Source: Yinghuangia elevatio
Lineage (GTDB): Bacteria > Actinomycetota > Actinomycetes > Streptomycetales > Streptomycetaceae
Reading direction: 5' to 3'
NCBI RefSeq assembly: GCF_040649515.1
Contig: NZ_JBEZFP010000169.1
Coordinates: forward strand, 1 to 19,228
Length of the DNA: 19,228 nucleotides
The notes under the pieces are model-generated. The model did not search any database. It saw only the letters and a program-made list of their open reading frames with translations, and was not told the origin of the DNA. Below, piece by piece: positions 9,328 through 16,513 of this stretch. The position numbers and the translations under genes were made by a program. Position 1 is the stretch's first letter; each line of letters opens with the position of its first letter.

Positions 9328-10344
9328 ATGGAACGGATCCGCATCGGCGTGCTGGGGGCGGCGCGCATCGCGCCGACCGCGCTGACGAAGCCCGCACGGC
9401 TGATCCCGGAGGTGACGGTCGCGGCCGTCGCGGCCCGGGCCCCGGAGCGGGCCGAGCACTTCGCGCGGCGCCAGGGCGTCCGTACCGTGCACCGCACCTA
9501 CGCGGACCTGCTGGCCGACCCGGACCTCGACGCCGTCTACATCCCGCTGCCCAACGGGCTGCACGCCGAGTGGGCGGTGCGCGCGATGGAGGCCGGCAAG
9601 CACGTGCTGTGCGAGAAGCCGATGACGTCCAACGAGGCCGAGGCGCGCGAGGTCGCGGACGCCGCGAAGCGCACCGGGCGCGTGTGCATGGAGGCGTTCC
9701 ATTGGCGCTACCACCCGGTCGCGCGGCGCATGCGCGAGATCCTCGACGAGGAAGAGCTGGGGGCGGTCCGGCACGTGTCCGCGTCGATGTGCTTCCCGCT
9801 GCCGGCCTTCGGGGACATCCGCTACAACTTCGCGCTGGCCGGCGGCTCCCTCATGGACGCCGGCTGCTACGCGGTCAGCGCGGTACGCCACCTCTCCCCC
9901 GCGCCGTCCGCCACCGAGCGCATCGAGGTCGCCGCGGCCCGCGCCACCACGATGCGCCGCGACCCGCGCGTCGACCGCGCGATGGACGCGACCCTGGCCC
10001 TGCCCGGCGGCGCCACCGCGACCGTGCACAGCTCGCTGCTGTCGCGGCGCGTCTTCGCGGTCAACGCCAAGGTCGTCGGCGAACGCGGCGAGATGACGGT
10101 CACCAACTTCGCCGGACCGCACTACTGGCACCGGTTCTCGGTGACGGTGGACGGCCGGAAGCGGCGCGAGCACCTGGGCCATGCGGCGAAGACGTCGACG
10201 TACCAGTACCAGTTGCAGGCGTTCGCGGACGCCGTGCTGCGCGGACGCCCGCCGCTCACCCCCGCGGAGGACTCCGTCGAGACGATGCGACTCATCGATG
10301 CGATCTACCGCAAATCCGGCCTACCGGTCCGCGGCACGGTGTGA
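9328..10344 (+). CDS. Gfo/Idh/MocA family NAD(P)-dependent oxidoreductase
   Basis: A cytosolic dehydrogenase of 338 residues, probably acting on a sugar, inositol or related polyol. The Rossmann motif GVLGAARIA is at 7-15. The family-defining EKP with its lysine (K97) is in LCEKPMTSNE. EAFHWRYHP at 122-130 and GGSLMDAGCYAV (D177, Y181) supply the substrate-side residues typical of dimeric dihydrodiol/xylose-dehydrogenase-like members. The frame is open further upstream to 9199, but the ATG at 9328 has AGGGGG about 5 nt before it and starts at the Rossmann strand. It diverges from acnA. A weak -10 (TACGAT, 9289-9294) lies about 34 nt ahead. The substrate cannot be read from the sequence. D-xylose oxidation is tempting beside xylFGH, but the two are not in one operon. 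Confidence 0.92.
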   Translation: MERIRIGVLGAARIAPTALTKPARLIPEVTVAAVAARAPERAEHFARRQGVRTVHRTYADLLADPDLDAVYIPLPNGLHAEWAVRAMEAGKHVLCEKPMTSNEAEAREVADAAKRTGRVCMEAFHWRYHPVARRMREILDEEELGAVRHVSASMCFPLPAFGDIRYNFALAGGSLMDAGCYAVSAVRHLSPAPSATERIEVAAARATTMRRDPRVDRAMDATLALPGGATATVHSSLLSRRVFAVNAKVVGERGEMTVTNFAGPHYWHRFSVTVDGRKRREHLGHAAKTSTYQYQLQAFADAVLRGRPPLTPAEDSVETMRLIDAIYRKSGLPVRGTV

Positions 10345-10384
10345 ACACGCGACGTCACAGCACGAGTTGACACATCCGAGGGGG

Positions 10385-10440
10385 CGGACATCGACGGCTC
10401 GCTGAGGTAGAACGTGTTTCCGTGAAGCACCTCAGCGAGC
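10385..10440 (+). promoter_or_regulatory. Exporter promoter with 12-bp inverted repeat around the start codon
   Basis: CGGACA (10385-10390), a 17-nt spacer and TAGAAC (10408-10413) form a promoter candidate that would start transcription about 2 nt before the GTG at 10422. GCTCGCTGAGGT (10397-10408) is repeated exactly in inverted form as ACCTCAGCGAGC (10429-10440). One arm fills most of the -35/-10 spacer and the other lies in the first codons. No Shine-Dalgarno sits at normal spacing. A perfect TTGACA at 10367-10372 has no good -10 partner. Confidence 0.5.
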
Positions 10441-11879
10441 TGAACCAGAAGGCCGTCGTCAGCGTGGTCTTCGTGGCCGCGATGTTCATGACCGTGTTGG
10501 ACTCGACGATCGTCAACGTCGCCATCCCGGCGATCGCCGACGACTTCTCGACGTCGCCCGAGTCGGTGGGCGGCGTCAACGTCGGCTTCCTGGTCAGCCT
10601 CGCGGTGTCCATATCGGCGGCCGGCTGGCTCGGCGACCGGTTCGGCCAGAAGCGGGTGTTCCTGTTCGCGCTGGCGGTCTTCACCGGCGCGTCCGCGCTG
10701 TGCGGCCTCGCGCAGGACCTGCCGCAACTCGTCGGGTTCCGGGTGCTCCAGGGCATCGGCGGCGGGCTGCTCACCCCGGTGGGCATGGCGATGATGTTCC
10801 GGACGTTCCCGCCCGCCGAGCGCATGCGGGCGTCGCGCGTGCTGATCATCCCGACGGCGCTGGCCCCCGCCCTCGGCCCCATCATCGGCGGCCTGATCGT
10901 CGACCACTCCTCGTGGCACTGGGTGTTCTACATGAACGTCCCCTTCGGCGCGGCCGCGCTGCTCTTCGGCGCGCTCTGCCTGCACGAGGAGAAGCAGCCG
11001 GACGTCGGCCCGTTCGACCTCCCGGGCTTCCTGCTCGCCGGCACCGGGCTGGCCTCCGTGCTCTACGCCCTCACCGAGGGCGCGCAGGAAGGCTGGACGT
11101 CGCCGCTGATCCTGGGCGCCGGGATCGGCGGCCTCATGATGCTCGCGCTGCTCGTGGTCGTGGAGTCGCACACCGAACACCCCATGCTCGACCTCGGGCT
11201 GCTGCGGAACCGCCTGTTCCTGACCTGCACGATGGTCACGGTAACCTCGTCCGCGGGCTTCCTGGGCACGGTGTTCGTGCTGCCCATCCTGATCCAGCGG
11301 GCGCGCGGGCTGGAGGCCACCGACAGCGGCCTGACCACGTTCCCCACCGCGATCGGCATCATCCTCGCGACGCAACTGGTCTCGCGGTACTACGCGAAGG
11401 TCGGGCCGCGCCGCCTCACCGCGTTCGGACTCGCCGGGACGGCCGTGATGATCGCGCTGCTGACCCGGATCGGTCCCGAGACCGACCTGTGGTGGGTACG
11501 CCTCGACCTGTTCCTCACCGGCTTGTTCCTCGCCCACGTCTTCATGCCGGCCCAGACCGCCGCATTCGCCGCGATCCCGCTGCCCCGCATGGGCGCCGCT
11601 TCCACGTTGTTCAACGTACAGCGCCAACTCGGCGCGGCGGTGGGCGTCGCGGTGCTCGGCAGCGTCCTCAGCGGCGTCGGCATCTTCGCCGCCACCCCGC
11701 AGGGTCCGCGTCCCGAATACTCCGCCTACCACTGGGCCTTCGCGGCCGCCGCGCTGATGGCCGCGGTCGGTGTGGTGTTCGCGCTGCTGATCCGCGACCG
11801 CGACGCCGCGTCGACGATGGCCAAGCCGGACGCGGCCCCGAGCACGGTGGAGAAGGACGCGGCGGGCCGCAGCGCGTAG
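10422..11879 (+). CDS. MFS drug exporter, DHA2 (EmrB/QacA) type
   Basis: A proton-coupled multidrug or metabolite exporter in the cytoplasmic membrane. The 485-residue product and its hydrophobic profile fit a 14-helix DHA2 transporter. The TM1 motif LDSTIVNVAIPAI (D27) is at 26-38. The cytoplasmic loop motif A, GWLGDRFGQKRVF, is at 68-80. The antiporter motif C-like APALGPIIGG is at 148-157. The last 30 residues are a hydrophilic cytoplasmic tail. The start is GTG at 10422. It lacks a Shine-Dalgarno and may be leaderless. No TetR or MarR gene is adjacent, so any cognate repressor would act from elsewhere. The gene lies 77 nt downstream of the oxidoreductase gene but seems to have its own promoter. 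The substrate is unknown. Confidence 0.93.
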   Translation: MKHLSELNQKAVVSVVFVAAMFMTVLDSTIVNVAIPAIADDFSTSPESVGGVNVGFLVSLAVSISAAGWLGDRFGQKRVFLFALAVFTGASALCGLAQDLPQLVGFRVLQGIGGGLLTPVGMAMMFRTFPPAERMRASRVLIIPTALAPALGPIIGGLIVDHSSWHWVFYMNVPFGAAALLFGALCLHEEKQPDVGPFDLPGFLLAGTGLASVLYALTEGAQEGWTSPLILGAGIGGLMMLALLVVVESHTEHPMLDLGLLRNRLFLTCTMVTVTSSAGFLGTVFVLPILIQRARGLEATDSGLTTFPTAIGIILATQLVSRYYAKVGPRRLTAFGLAGTAVMIALLTRIGPETDLWWVRLDLFLTGLFLAHVFMPAQTAAFAAIPLPRMGAASTLFNVQRQLGAAVGVAVLGSVLSGVGIFAATPQGPRPEYSAYHWAFAAAALMAAVGVVFALLIRDRDAASTMAKPDAAPSTVEKDAAGRSA

Positions 11880-11952
11880 CCGAAGGGCGAGCCGCGCCCA
11901 CGCCGCCGAACCCGTTCGGGGCCTGCCCGTGCCTCCTGTCGCACGGCCGGGC

Positions 11953-11971
11953 GGCCTCCCCCCGGAGGGCC
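11953..11971 (+). terminator. Hairpin after the exporter gene
   Basis: GGCCTCC and GGAGGGCC pair around a CCCC loop with one bulged G, about 75 nt past the exporter stop. It is followed by GAAATC rather than a T-tract. It is a plausible Rho-independent-like terminator before the phosphatase gene. Confidence 0.45.
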
Positions 11972-12002
11972 GAAATCGCCCTGACCCGGGGGCTGATCAG
12001 GC

Positions 12003-12030
12003 GGGTGACCTCACCCCATAGGGTGACCGT
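12003..12030 (+). promoter_or_regulatory. Candidate leaderless promoter of the phosphatase gene
   Basis: TAGGGT (12019-12024) is a strong match to the actinomycete -10 and ends 6 nt before the GTG start at 12031. Transcription would therefore begin at or next to the start codon. GGGTGACC is directly repeated at 12003-12010 and 12021-12028, 18 bp apart, the second copy overlapping the -10. CTGATCAG (11993-12000), an 8-bp palindrome, lies near the expected -35. Confidence 0.5.
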
Positions 12031-13317
12031 GTGACGCGGCAAGAACTCGATCTGTGCACGGATGACGCACCGTCAGCCGACCGGCGAACCGGAGTCGGGC
12101 GGACGGCGCCGGGCGCCTCCGGACCGGGCGGCAAGCCCTCCCTGCCTGCGTGGCTCCGGCGCAACCGCTCGGCGGTGCGGATCGGCGCCGCGGCGTACGG
12201 CGTGCTCCTCGCCCTGTTCTGCGCGGGCCTGTTCGTCGACGACTCGATGCCCGGTGCGGTGGCACTCGGCATCGTGCCGCCCGCGTTCGCGGCGCTGTGC
12301 CCGCCCTGGGCCGTCGCCCGGCTCGCCGCGGTCGCCGCCCTCGGGGCGACGTACCTGACGACCGCGTACGACGACGCCGGACCGGGCACCAAAGCCATCC
12401 ACCTCGGCGTGGTCGTCGGCCTCGGCGCGGTCGGCGTCTGGGCCTCGGCGACGCGCGTGCACCACACCCTCCAACTGGGCCAGGCGCGTTCGGCCACCCT
12501 GATCCTGCAGCGCACGGTCCTCGAACCGATACCCGCCGACCTGCCCGGCTACGAGGTCTCCGCGCTCTACCTGCCCGCGGACCTGGAGACGAAGGTCGGC
12601 GGCGACCTGTTCGCCGTCGTACGGTCGCGGCACGGCATGCGCGTGCTCATGGGTGACGTGCGCGGCAAGGGAATCGGCGCCGTCACCACCGCCGCGACGC
12701 TCATGGCGTGCTTCCGCGAGGCGGCGCACTACGAGCCGAGCCTGCCGGGCCTGGCCGCGCGCCTGGAGGAGCGCATCGCGCAGATCGACGAGGAGAGCGC
12801 CGGCCCGGCCGACGAACGCTTCGCCACCGCCGTGCTGTTCGCCTTCGACGACCCGACCCACCTGCGCATGCTGTCGTGCGGCCACACCCCGCCGATCCAC
12901 CTGCGCGGCGGCCGGGCCGTCGAGTTGGAACTGCCGATCAACGCGCCGCCGCTCGGCACCGCCTCGCTCTACGACGAAGTCGAGTACGCCGAGTACCGCG
13001 TCAGCTATGTCCCCGGCGACGTCCTGGTCGTGGTGACCGACGGCGTCACCGAGGCCCGCGACTCCGCCGGGCGCTTCTACCCGTTCGGCGAGCGCCTCAT
13101 CCGCTGGAGCCACCACGGCTCGCAGCGCATCGCCCACGAACTGATCACCGACGTGACGATCCACACCGGCGGCCGGCTGCACGACGACGCGGCCGTCCTG
13201 GTGGTCCGCAAGTCCCACGTGGACGCGGCCGGTGGCCCCGATGCGGGGCTCGACCCGGACACCGACCCGGATCCCGGCACGAACTCCAAGGCTGACCAGG
13301 TCGCGGACGTCGCCTGA
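12031..13317 (+). CDS. Membrane-anchored PP2C (SpoIIE-type) serine phosphatase
   Basis: A predicted Mn/Mg-dependent serine/threonine phosphatase of the PPM/RsbU class, likely removing phosphate from anti-anti-sigma (STAS) proteins. The 428-residue protein has a cytoplasmic N-terminus, about four hydrophobic helices (roughly 48-69, 75-90, 94-112, 122-140) and a cytosolic phosphatase domain from about 160. Metal-site motifs are GGDLF (D192), GDVRGKG (D209), LVVVTDGVTEARD (D337) and HDDAAVLVV (D385/D386). FATAVLF and CGHTPPI (283-289) are also present. The C-terminal tail is Asp/Pro-rich (DPDTDPDPG). No PAS, GAF or HAMP domain is present, so the membrane region itself is the only sensor. The start is GTG at 12031 without a Shine-Dalgarno. 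A stand-alone MHYT sensor gene follows after 56 nt and may form one unit with it. Confidence 0.92.
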   Translation: MTRQELDLCTDDAPSADRRTGVGRTAPGASGPGGKPSLPAWLRRNRSAVRIGAAAYGVLLALFCAGLFVDDSMPGAVALGIVPPAFAALCPPWAVARLAAVAALGATYLTTAYDDAGPGTKAIHLGVVVGLGAVGVWASATRVHHTLQLGQARSATLILQRTVLEPIPADLPGYEVSALYLPADLETKVGGDLFAVVRSRHGMRVLMGDVRGKGIGAVTTAATLMACFREAAHYEPSLPGLAARLEERIAQIDEESAGPADERFATAVLFAFDDPTHLRMLSCGHTPPIHLRGGRAVELELPINAPPLGTASLYDEVEYAEYRVSYVPGDVLVVVTDGVTEARDSAGRFYPFGERLIRWSHHGSQRIAHELITDVTIHTGGRLHDDAAVLVVRKSHVDAAGGPDAGLDPDTDPDPGTNSKADQVADVA

Positions 13318-13373
13318 CCCACCCGGCCCCTGCCGCGGCCGCGTTCCCGCAACGTCCCCGGAAAGGCCCGTCC

Positions 13374-14183
13374 ATGGGTCAGATCAACCAGTTCGACGAG
13401 GGCCTCCTCACACCGGTCGCCGCGTACGCGATCTCCTGCGTCGGCGCGGTCCTCGGTCTCGCCTGCACGACGCGCGCGCACGCGGCGGCGGCCGGGTGGG
13501 CGCGCCGACGCTGGTTCGCGCTGGGCGCGTTCGCCATCGGCGGCACCGGGATCTGGGCCACCCACTTCGTCGCGATGCTCGGCTTCGCGGTCGAGGGCAC
13601 GCCGATCCGCTACGACGTGCCGCTGACCCTCGCGAGCCTCGCCGTCGCCGTCGTCGTGGTCGGCGCGGGCCTCGCCGTCGCGGCGCACGACACGGGCCGC
13701 GTCGCGCTGTTGGCGGCCGGCGGCGCGGTGACCGGCATCGGGGTCGCCACGATGCACTACGTGGGCATGGCCGCACTGCGCATGCGCGGCCATGTGTCCT
13801 ACGACCCCGCCACGGTCGCCATCTCGGTCGGCGTCGCGATCGTCGCCGCCACGCTCGCGCTGTACGCCGCCCTCAACATCCGCACGCCCGGCGCCAGCCT
13901 GGGCGCCGCTCTCGCGATGGGCGTCGCCGTCGGCGGAATGCACTACACCGGCATGACCGCGGTCTCGGTCGAGGTGGACGCCCACAACTCCCCGCTGAGC
14001 GGCGCGGAGACCTCGCACCTCCTCGCACCGCCGGCCGCCGGCCTGACACTGTGCACGATCGCCGCCCTGTGCATGGTCGGTTGGCGCCCCCACCCCGACG
14101 AGGACGAGACACCGGCGCGGGCCGACGCCCCCGCCGAACCCCCCGGCCCCGTCACCATCGAACGCGTACCGCCCCCGAGTTGA
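13374..14183 (+). CDS. Stand-alone MHYT-domain membrane sensor
   Basis: An integral membrane protein of 269 residues with about seven hydrophobic helices from 12 to 236, then a hydrophilic Pro/Glu/Asp-rich tail. Three MHYT repeats are visible: THFVAM at 63-68, MHYVGM at 127-132 and MHYTGM at 189-194. The MHYT family is predicted to bind copper through its Met and His residues and to sense O2, CO or NO; that is a prediction for the family, not something shown here. The first repeat has Thr in place of the leading Met. No GGDEF, EAL or kinase domain is fused, so any output must be through a partner. The membrane phosphatase gene 56 nt upstream is the obvious candidate. ATG at 13374 has GGAAAGG 7 nt upstream. 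Confidence 0.92.
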   Translation: MGQINQFDEGLLTPVAAYAISCVGAVLGLACTTRAHAAAAGWARRRWFALGAFAIGGTGIWATHFVAMLGFAVEGTPIRYDVPLTLASLAVAVVVVGAGLAVAAHDTGRVALLAAGGAVTGIGVATMHYVGMAALRMRGHVSYDPATVAISVGVAIVAATLALYAALNIRTPGASLGAALAMGVAVGGMHYTGMTAVSVEVDAHNSPLSGAETSHLLAPPAAGLTLCTIAALCMVGWRPHPDEDETPARADAPAEPPGPVTIERVPPPS

Positions 14184-14195
14184 CCCCTCCGACCG

Positions 14196-14224
14196 TTGGG
14201 TTCGCGGTCCGGTGCTCATAGGCT
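14196..14224 (+). promoter_or_regulatory. Promoter of the PH-domain gene
   Basis: TTGGGT (14196-14201), a 17-nt spacer and TAGGCT (14219-14224) form a plausible housekeeping promoter. It would give a leader of about 36 nt that contains the Shine-Dalgarno. It follows the MHYT stop codon directly, so the PH gene need not be cotranscribed. Confidence 0.45.
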
Positions 14225-14266
14225 GGCGGAGAGACGTCGCCGTACGGCGAGGGGAAAGAGGGGGCA

Positions 14267-14638
14267 ATGAGTTCGAACATCGCATTCGACCGGCGCGAGC
14301 AGTTGGAGAAGATCCAGAGCGGGCTGCTGCCCGGCGAGCAGGTGCTCGCGGTCTACGACGCCAAGGGGACCGGAACGGGGTTCATCGGTCTCACGGACCG
14401 GCGGGCCATCCTGCAGGACAACTCGTTCGTGGGGAAGAAGATCGCCCTGACCTCGATTCCGTACTCCAAGATCAGCAGCGTCAGCATGGTCACGAACAAG
14501 TCCTTCGCGGGGTCGTTCTTCAGCTCCAGCGAAGTGGCGATCCACGTGGGCACGCAGACCTACCAGATAGAGATGCGCGACGACCAGAAGGGCCGCCACG
14601 TCCACGACTTGATCCTGCACTACATCATGGCCGCCTGA
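14267..14638 (+). CDS. Bacterial PH-domain protein (former DUF1696 type)
   Basis: A small cytosolic protein of 123 residues, almost entirely one bacterial pleckstrin-homology-like domain. Characteristic stretches are LLPGEQVLAVYDAKGTGTGFIGLTDRRAIL (about 20-49), the KKIALTSIPYSKISSV strand-turn (about 57-72), the FSSSEVAIHVGTQTYQIEM beta segment and a final helix, HVHDLILHYIMA. There is no signal peptide or membrane span. The ATG at 14267 has AGAGGGGG just upstream. Proteins of this family form ring-like oligomers in solved cases, as I recall, but their role is unclear. It has its own likely promoter and converges on the downstream PLP enzyme gene, 40 nt away. It could bind a lipid or a protein partner; the sequence does not say. 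Confidence 0.88.
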   Translation: MSSNIAFDRREQLEKIQSGLLPGEQVLAVYDAKGTGTGFIGLTDRRAILQDNSFVGKKIALTSIPYSKISSVSMVTNKSFAGSFFSSSEVAIHVGTQTYQIEMRDDQKGRHVHDLILHYIMAA

Positions 14639-14678
14639 GCCGGGGCCGGGCGTCGCGCGCGGGCGTCGGGCGGGCCCG

Positions 14679-15794
14679 TCAGGCGTCCCCGCCCGCGGCG
14701 GGCGCCTGCCAGCGGCCGGTCTTGCGCAGCCGGTCGATGGTCTCGGTGAACGGCGTGATGTCCAGGCCCTGTTCGGCCAGCCAGGCGTCGGAGTAGTAGG
14801 AGTGCGCGTAGCGGTCGCCGCCGTCGCACAGCAGCGTCACGATGGATCCCGCACGCCCGGACTCCCGCATCTCGGCGACGAGTTGGAGCGCGCCCCACAG
14901 GTTCGTGCCGGTGGAGCCGCCCGCCTTGTGGCCGGTCAGCCGGTGCAGGTGGCGCATGGCGGCGATGGAGGCGGCGTCCGGCACCTTGATCATGCGCTCC
15001 ACCACCTCGGGGATGAAGCTGGGTTCGACGCGCGGTCGGCCGATGCCCTCGATGCGTGAGGCGGCGTTGACGGTGAAGTCGGGTTCCTCGCGCGTCCAGC
15101 CGTCGAAGAACGCGGAGTTCTCCGGGTCGACGACGGCGAGGCAGGTGTCGTGGCACTGGTAGTGCACGTAGCGGCCGATGGTGGCGCTCGTGCCGCCGGT
15201 GCCGGCGCCGACCACGATCCAGGTCGGTACGGGGTGCCGCTCCTGGGCCATCTGACCGAAGATCGACTCGGCGATGTTGTTGTTGCCGCGCCAGTCCGTG
15301 GCCCGCTCGGCGTACGTGAACTGGTCCATGTAGTGGCCGCCGGTCTCGGCGGCGAGGCGGCGTGAGACGTCGTACACCGTGGCCGGGTCGTCGACGAGGT
15401 GGCAGGTGCCGCCGTAGAACTCGATCAGCTCGATCTTCTCGGGGCTGGTCTTCTTCCCCATGACGGCGATGAACGGCAGCCCGAGCATGCGCGCGAAGTA
15501 GGCCTCCGAGACGGCGGTCGAGCCGGAGGACGCCTCGATGACCGTGGTGCCCTCGCGGATCCAGCCGTTGCACAGGCCGTAGAGGAACAGCGAGCGCGCG
15601 AGGCGGTGCTTGAGGCTGCCGGTTGGGTGTGTGGACTCGTCCTTGAGGTACAGGTCGATGCCCCACTCGGGGGGCAGCGGATAGACCAGCAGATGGGTGT
15701 CCGCGGACCGGTTGGCGTCCGCGTTGACCTTGCGGACGGCGTCGCTGACCCAGCTGCGGGTCCGCGTACAGACACGGTCGACATCGGTACCCAC
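14679..15794 (-). CDS. PLP-dependent cysteine synthase-family protein, Cds1-like cysteine desulfhydrase
   Basis: A cytosolic fold-type II PLP enzyme of 371 residues. It resembles the actinobacterial Cds1 group (L-cysteine desulfhydrase, giving H2S, pyruvate and ammonia) more than CysK or CysM. The PLP lysine is K62 in PTGSLKHRLA. The substrate loop is EASSGSTA (87-94), and the glycine-rich phosphate loop is GAGTGGTSA (197-205). The variant SSGST in place of the TSGNT of cysteine synthases and the NNNIAESIF stretch at 171-179 fit this group. The frame is open to 15959, but GTG at 15794 has GAGGAG 5 nt upstream and the longer N-terminus looks non-conserved, so I chose it. It diverges from the sigma-factor gene. 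A 15-bp palindrome in its promoter region suggests dedicated control. The desulfhydrase activity is inferred from the family. Confidence 0.88.
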   Translation of the reverse strand: MGTDVDRVCTRTRSWVSDAVRKVNADANRSADTHLLVYPLPPEWGIDLYLKDESTHPTGSLKHRLARSLFLYGLCNGWIREGTTVIEASSGSTAVSEAYFARMLGLPFIAVMGKKTSPEKIELIEFYGGTCHLVDDPATVYDVSRRLAAETGGHYMDQFTYAERATDWRGNNNIAESIFGQMAQERHPVPTWIVVGAGTGGTSATIGRYVHYQCHDTCLAVVDPENSAFFDGWTREEPDFTVNAASRIEGIGRPRVEPSFIPEVVERMIKVPDAASIAAMRHLHRLTGHKAGGSTGTNLWGALQLVAEMRESGRAGSIVTLLCDGGDRYAHSYYSDAWLAEQGLDITPFTETIDRLRKTGRWQAPAAGGDA

Positions 15795-15831
15795 GTGCAC
15801 TCCTCGATCAAATGTGATCAATCTGGCATCA

Positions 15832-15846
15832 GAGTACGTCGTACTC
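15832..15846. promoter_or_regulatory. 15-bp palindromic operator candidate at the cysteine desulfhydrase-like gene
   Basis: GAGTACG-T-CGTACTC is a perfect palindrome 38-52 bp upstream of the start codon. On the minus strand it follows TTGACC (15853-15848), a good -35 hexamer, and exactly fills the spacer before a weak -10 (TGATGC, 15831-15826). A bound protein there would block transcription. Two GATCAA copies at 15806 and 15816, one helical turn apart, lie in the leader. Confidence 0.5.
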
Positions 15847-15950
15847 CGGTCAACCCCGGCGAAGCGGTCCGACAAGAATCTCATCGGTGCTCCGCACGGC
15901 GCCGCCGGACGCACCGGCCGGAAATTCTCGCGCGCAACGTGTGACGCGCC

Positions 15951-16000
15951 GGGACCCACGTCGCGTCGTACGGGTTGGAAGCACGGTCAGCGCGTACGAC
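15951..16000 (+). promoter_or_regulatory. Candidate sigma-gene promoter and 8-bp inverted repeat
   Basis: GGGAC-N18-GTT (15951-15976) has the spacing of some ECF-type promoters and might reflect autoregulation. GTCGTACG (15965-15972) is repeated in inverted form as CGTACGAC (15993-16000), just before the AAGGA ribosome binding site. Both are short patterns and may be chance. Confidence 0.3.
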
Positions 16001-16012
16001 AAGGACCACCAG

Positions 16013-16513
16013 ATGTCATCAGATCCGGACGAGTTCCTCGAATTCGCCACGGCCCGGAGCGGGCAGCTCTTCCGCACCGCTTGGCTGCTGTGCGGCGACT
16101 GGCACCTCGCCGAGGACCTCGTCCAGATCACGCTGGGCAAGCTGTACCGGTCGTGGCGGCGCGTCCGCCTGGCCGACAACCTGGACGCCTACGCGCGCAC
16201 CGTCCTGGTCCGCAGCTACCTCTCGCACCGGCGGTTGCGCAGCAGCACCGAGCAGCCGTACGGCACCCTCCCCGACACCGCCGGCCCCGACATCGACCCC
16301 GCGCTCCGGCTCACCCTCCTCAAGGGCCTGGCCGCACTGCCGCCCAAGGACCGCGCGGTGCTCGTGCTGCGCTACTGGGAGGACATGAGCGTCGAGCAGA
16401 CGGCCAGGCAGATGGGCTGCTCGGCCGGGGCGGTCCGCAACCGGTCGCTGCGCGCGCTGGAGAAACTGCGCGGCATCCTCGGCGGCGAGCTGCACATGTT
16501 CGCGGCGGCATGA
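16013..16513 (+). CDS. ECF RNA polymerase sigma factor, SigE family
   Basis: An alternative sigma factor of 166 residues with only regions 2 and 4. Region 2 spans about 6-75 (FLEFATARSGQLFRTAWLLC, then AEDLVQITLGKLYRSWRRV), and region 4 spans about 98-155. Its helix-turn-helix is SVEQTARQMGCSAGAVRNR. The pattern fits the SigE family of actinobacteria, which directs stress or developmental genes. ATG at 16013 has AAGGA 7 nt upstream; the frame is open to 15887, but the extra residues are not sigma-like. The stop overlaps an ATG (ATGA) that begins a 34-codon ORF leading straight into the downstream membrane-protein gene. That arrangement suggests one coupled operon with its regulator. The signal is unknown. 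Confidence 0.93.
   Translation: MSSDPDEFLEFATARSGQLFRTAWLLCGDWHLAEDLVQITLGKLYRSWRRVRLADNLDAYARTVLVRSYLSHRRLRSSTEQPYGTLPDTAGPDIDPALRLTLLKGLAALPPKDRAVLVLRYWEDMSVEQTARQMGCSAGAVRNRSLRALEKLRGILGGELHMFAAA

Noticed and set aside
10367..10372. Perfect TTGACA as the -35 of the exporter promoter.
   Set aside because: No acceptable -10 lies 16-19 nt downstream; the CGGACA/TAGAAC pair fits better.
12073..13218. A minus-strand frame opposite the phosphatase gene.
   Set aside because: No domain; the plus strand has all the PP2C motifs.
14639..14678. A terminator between the convergent PH and PLP-enzyme genes.
   Set aside because: The 40 nt are very G+C-rich with GGGCGTCG repeats, but only stems with loops too small to form were found.
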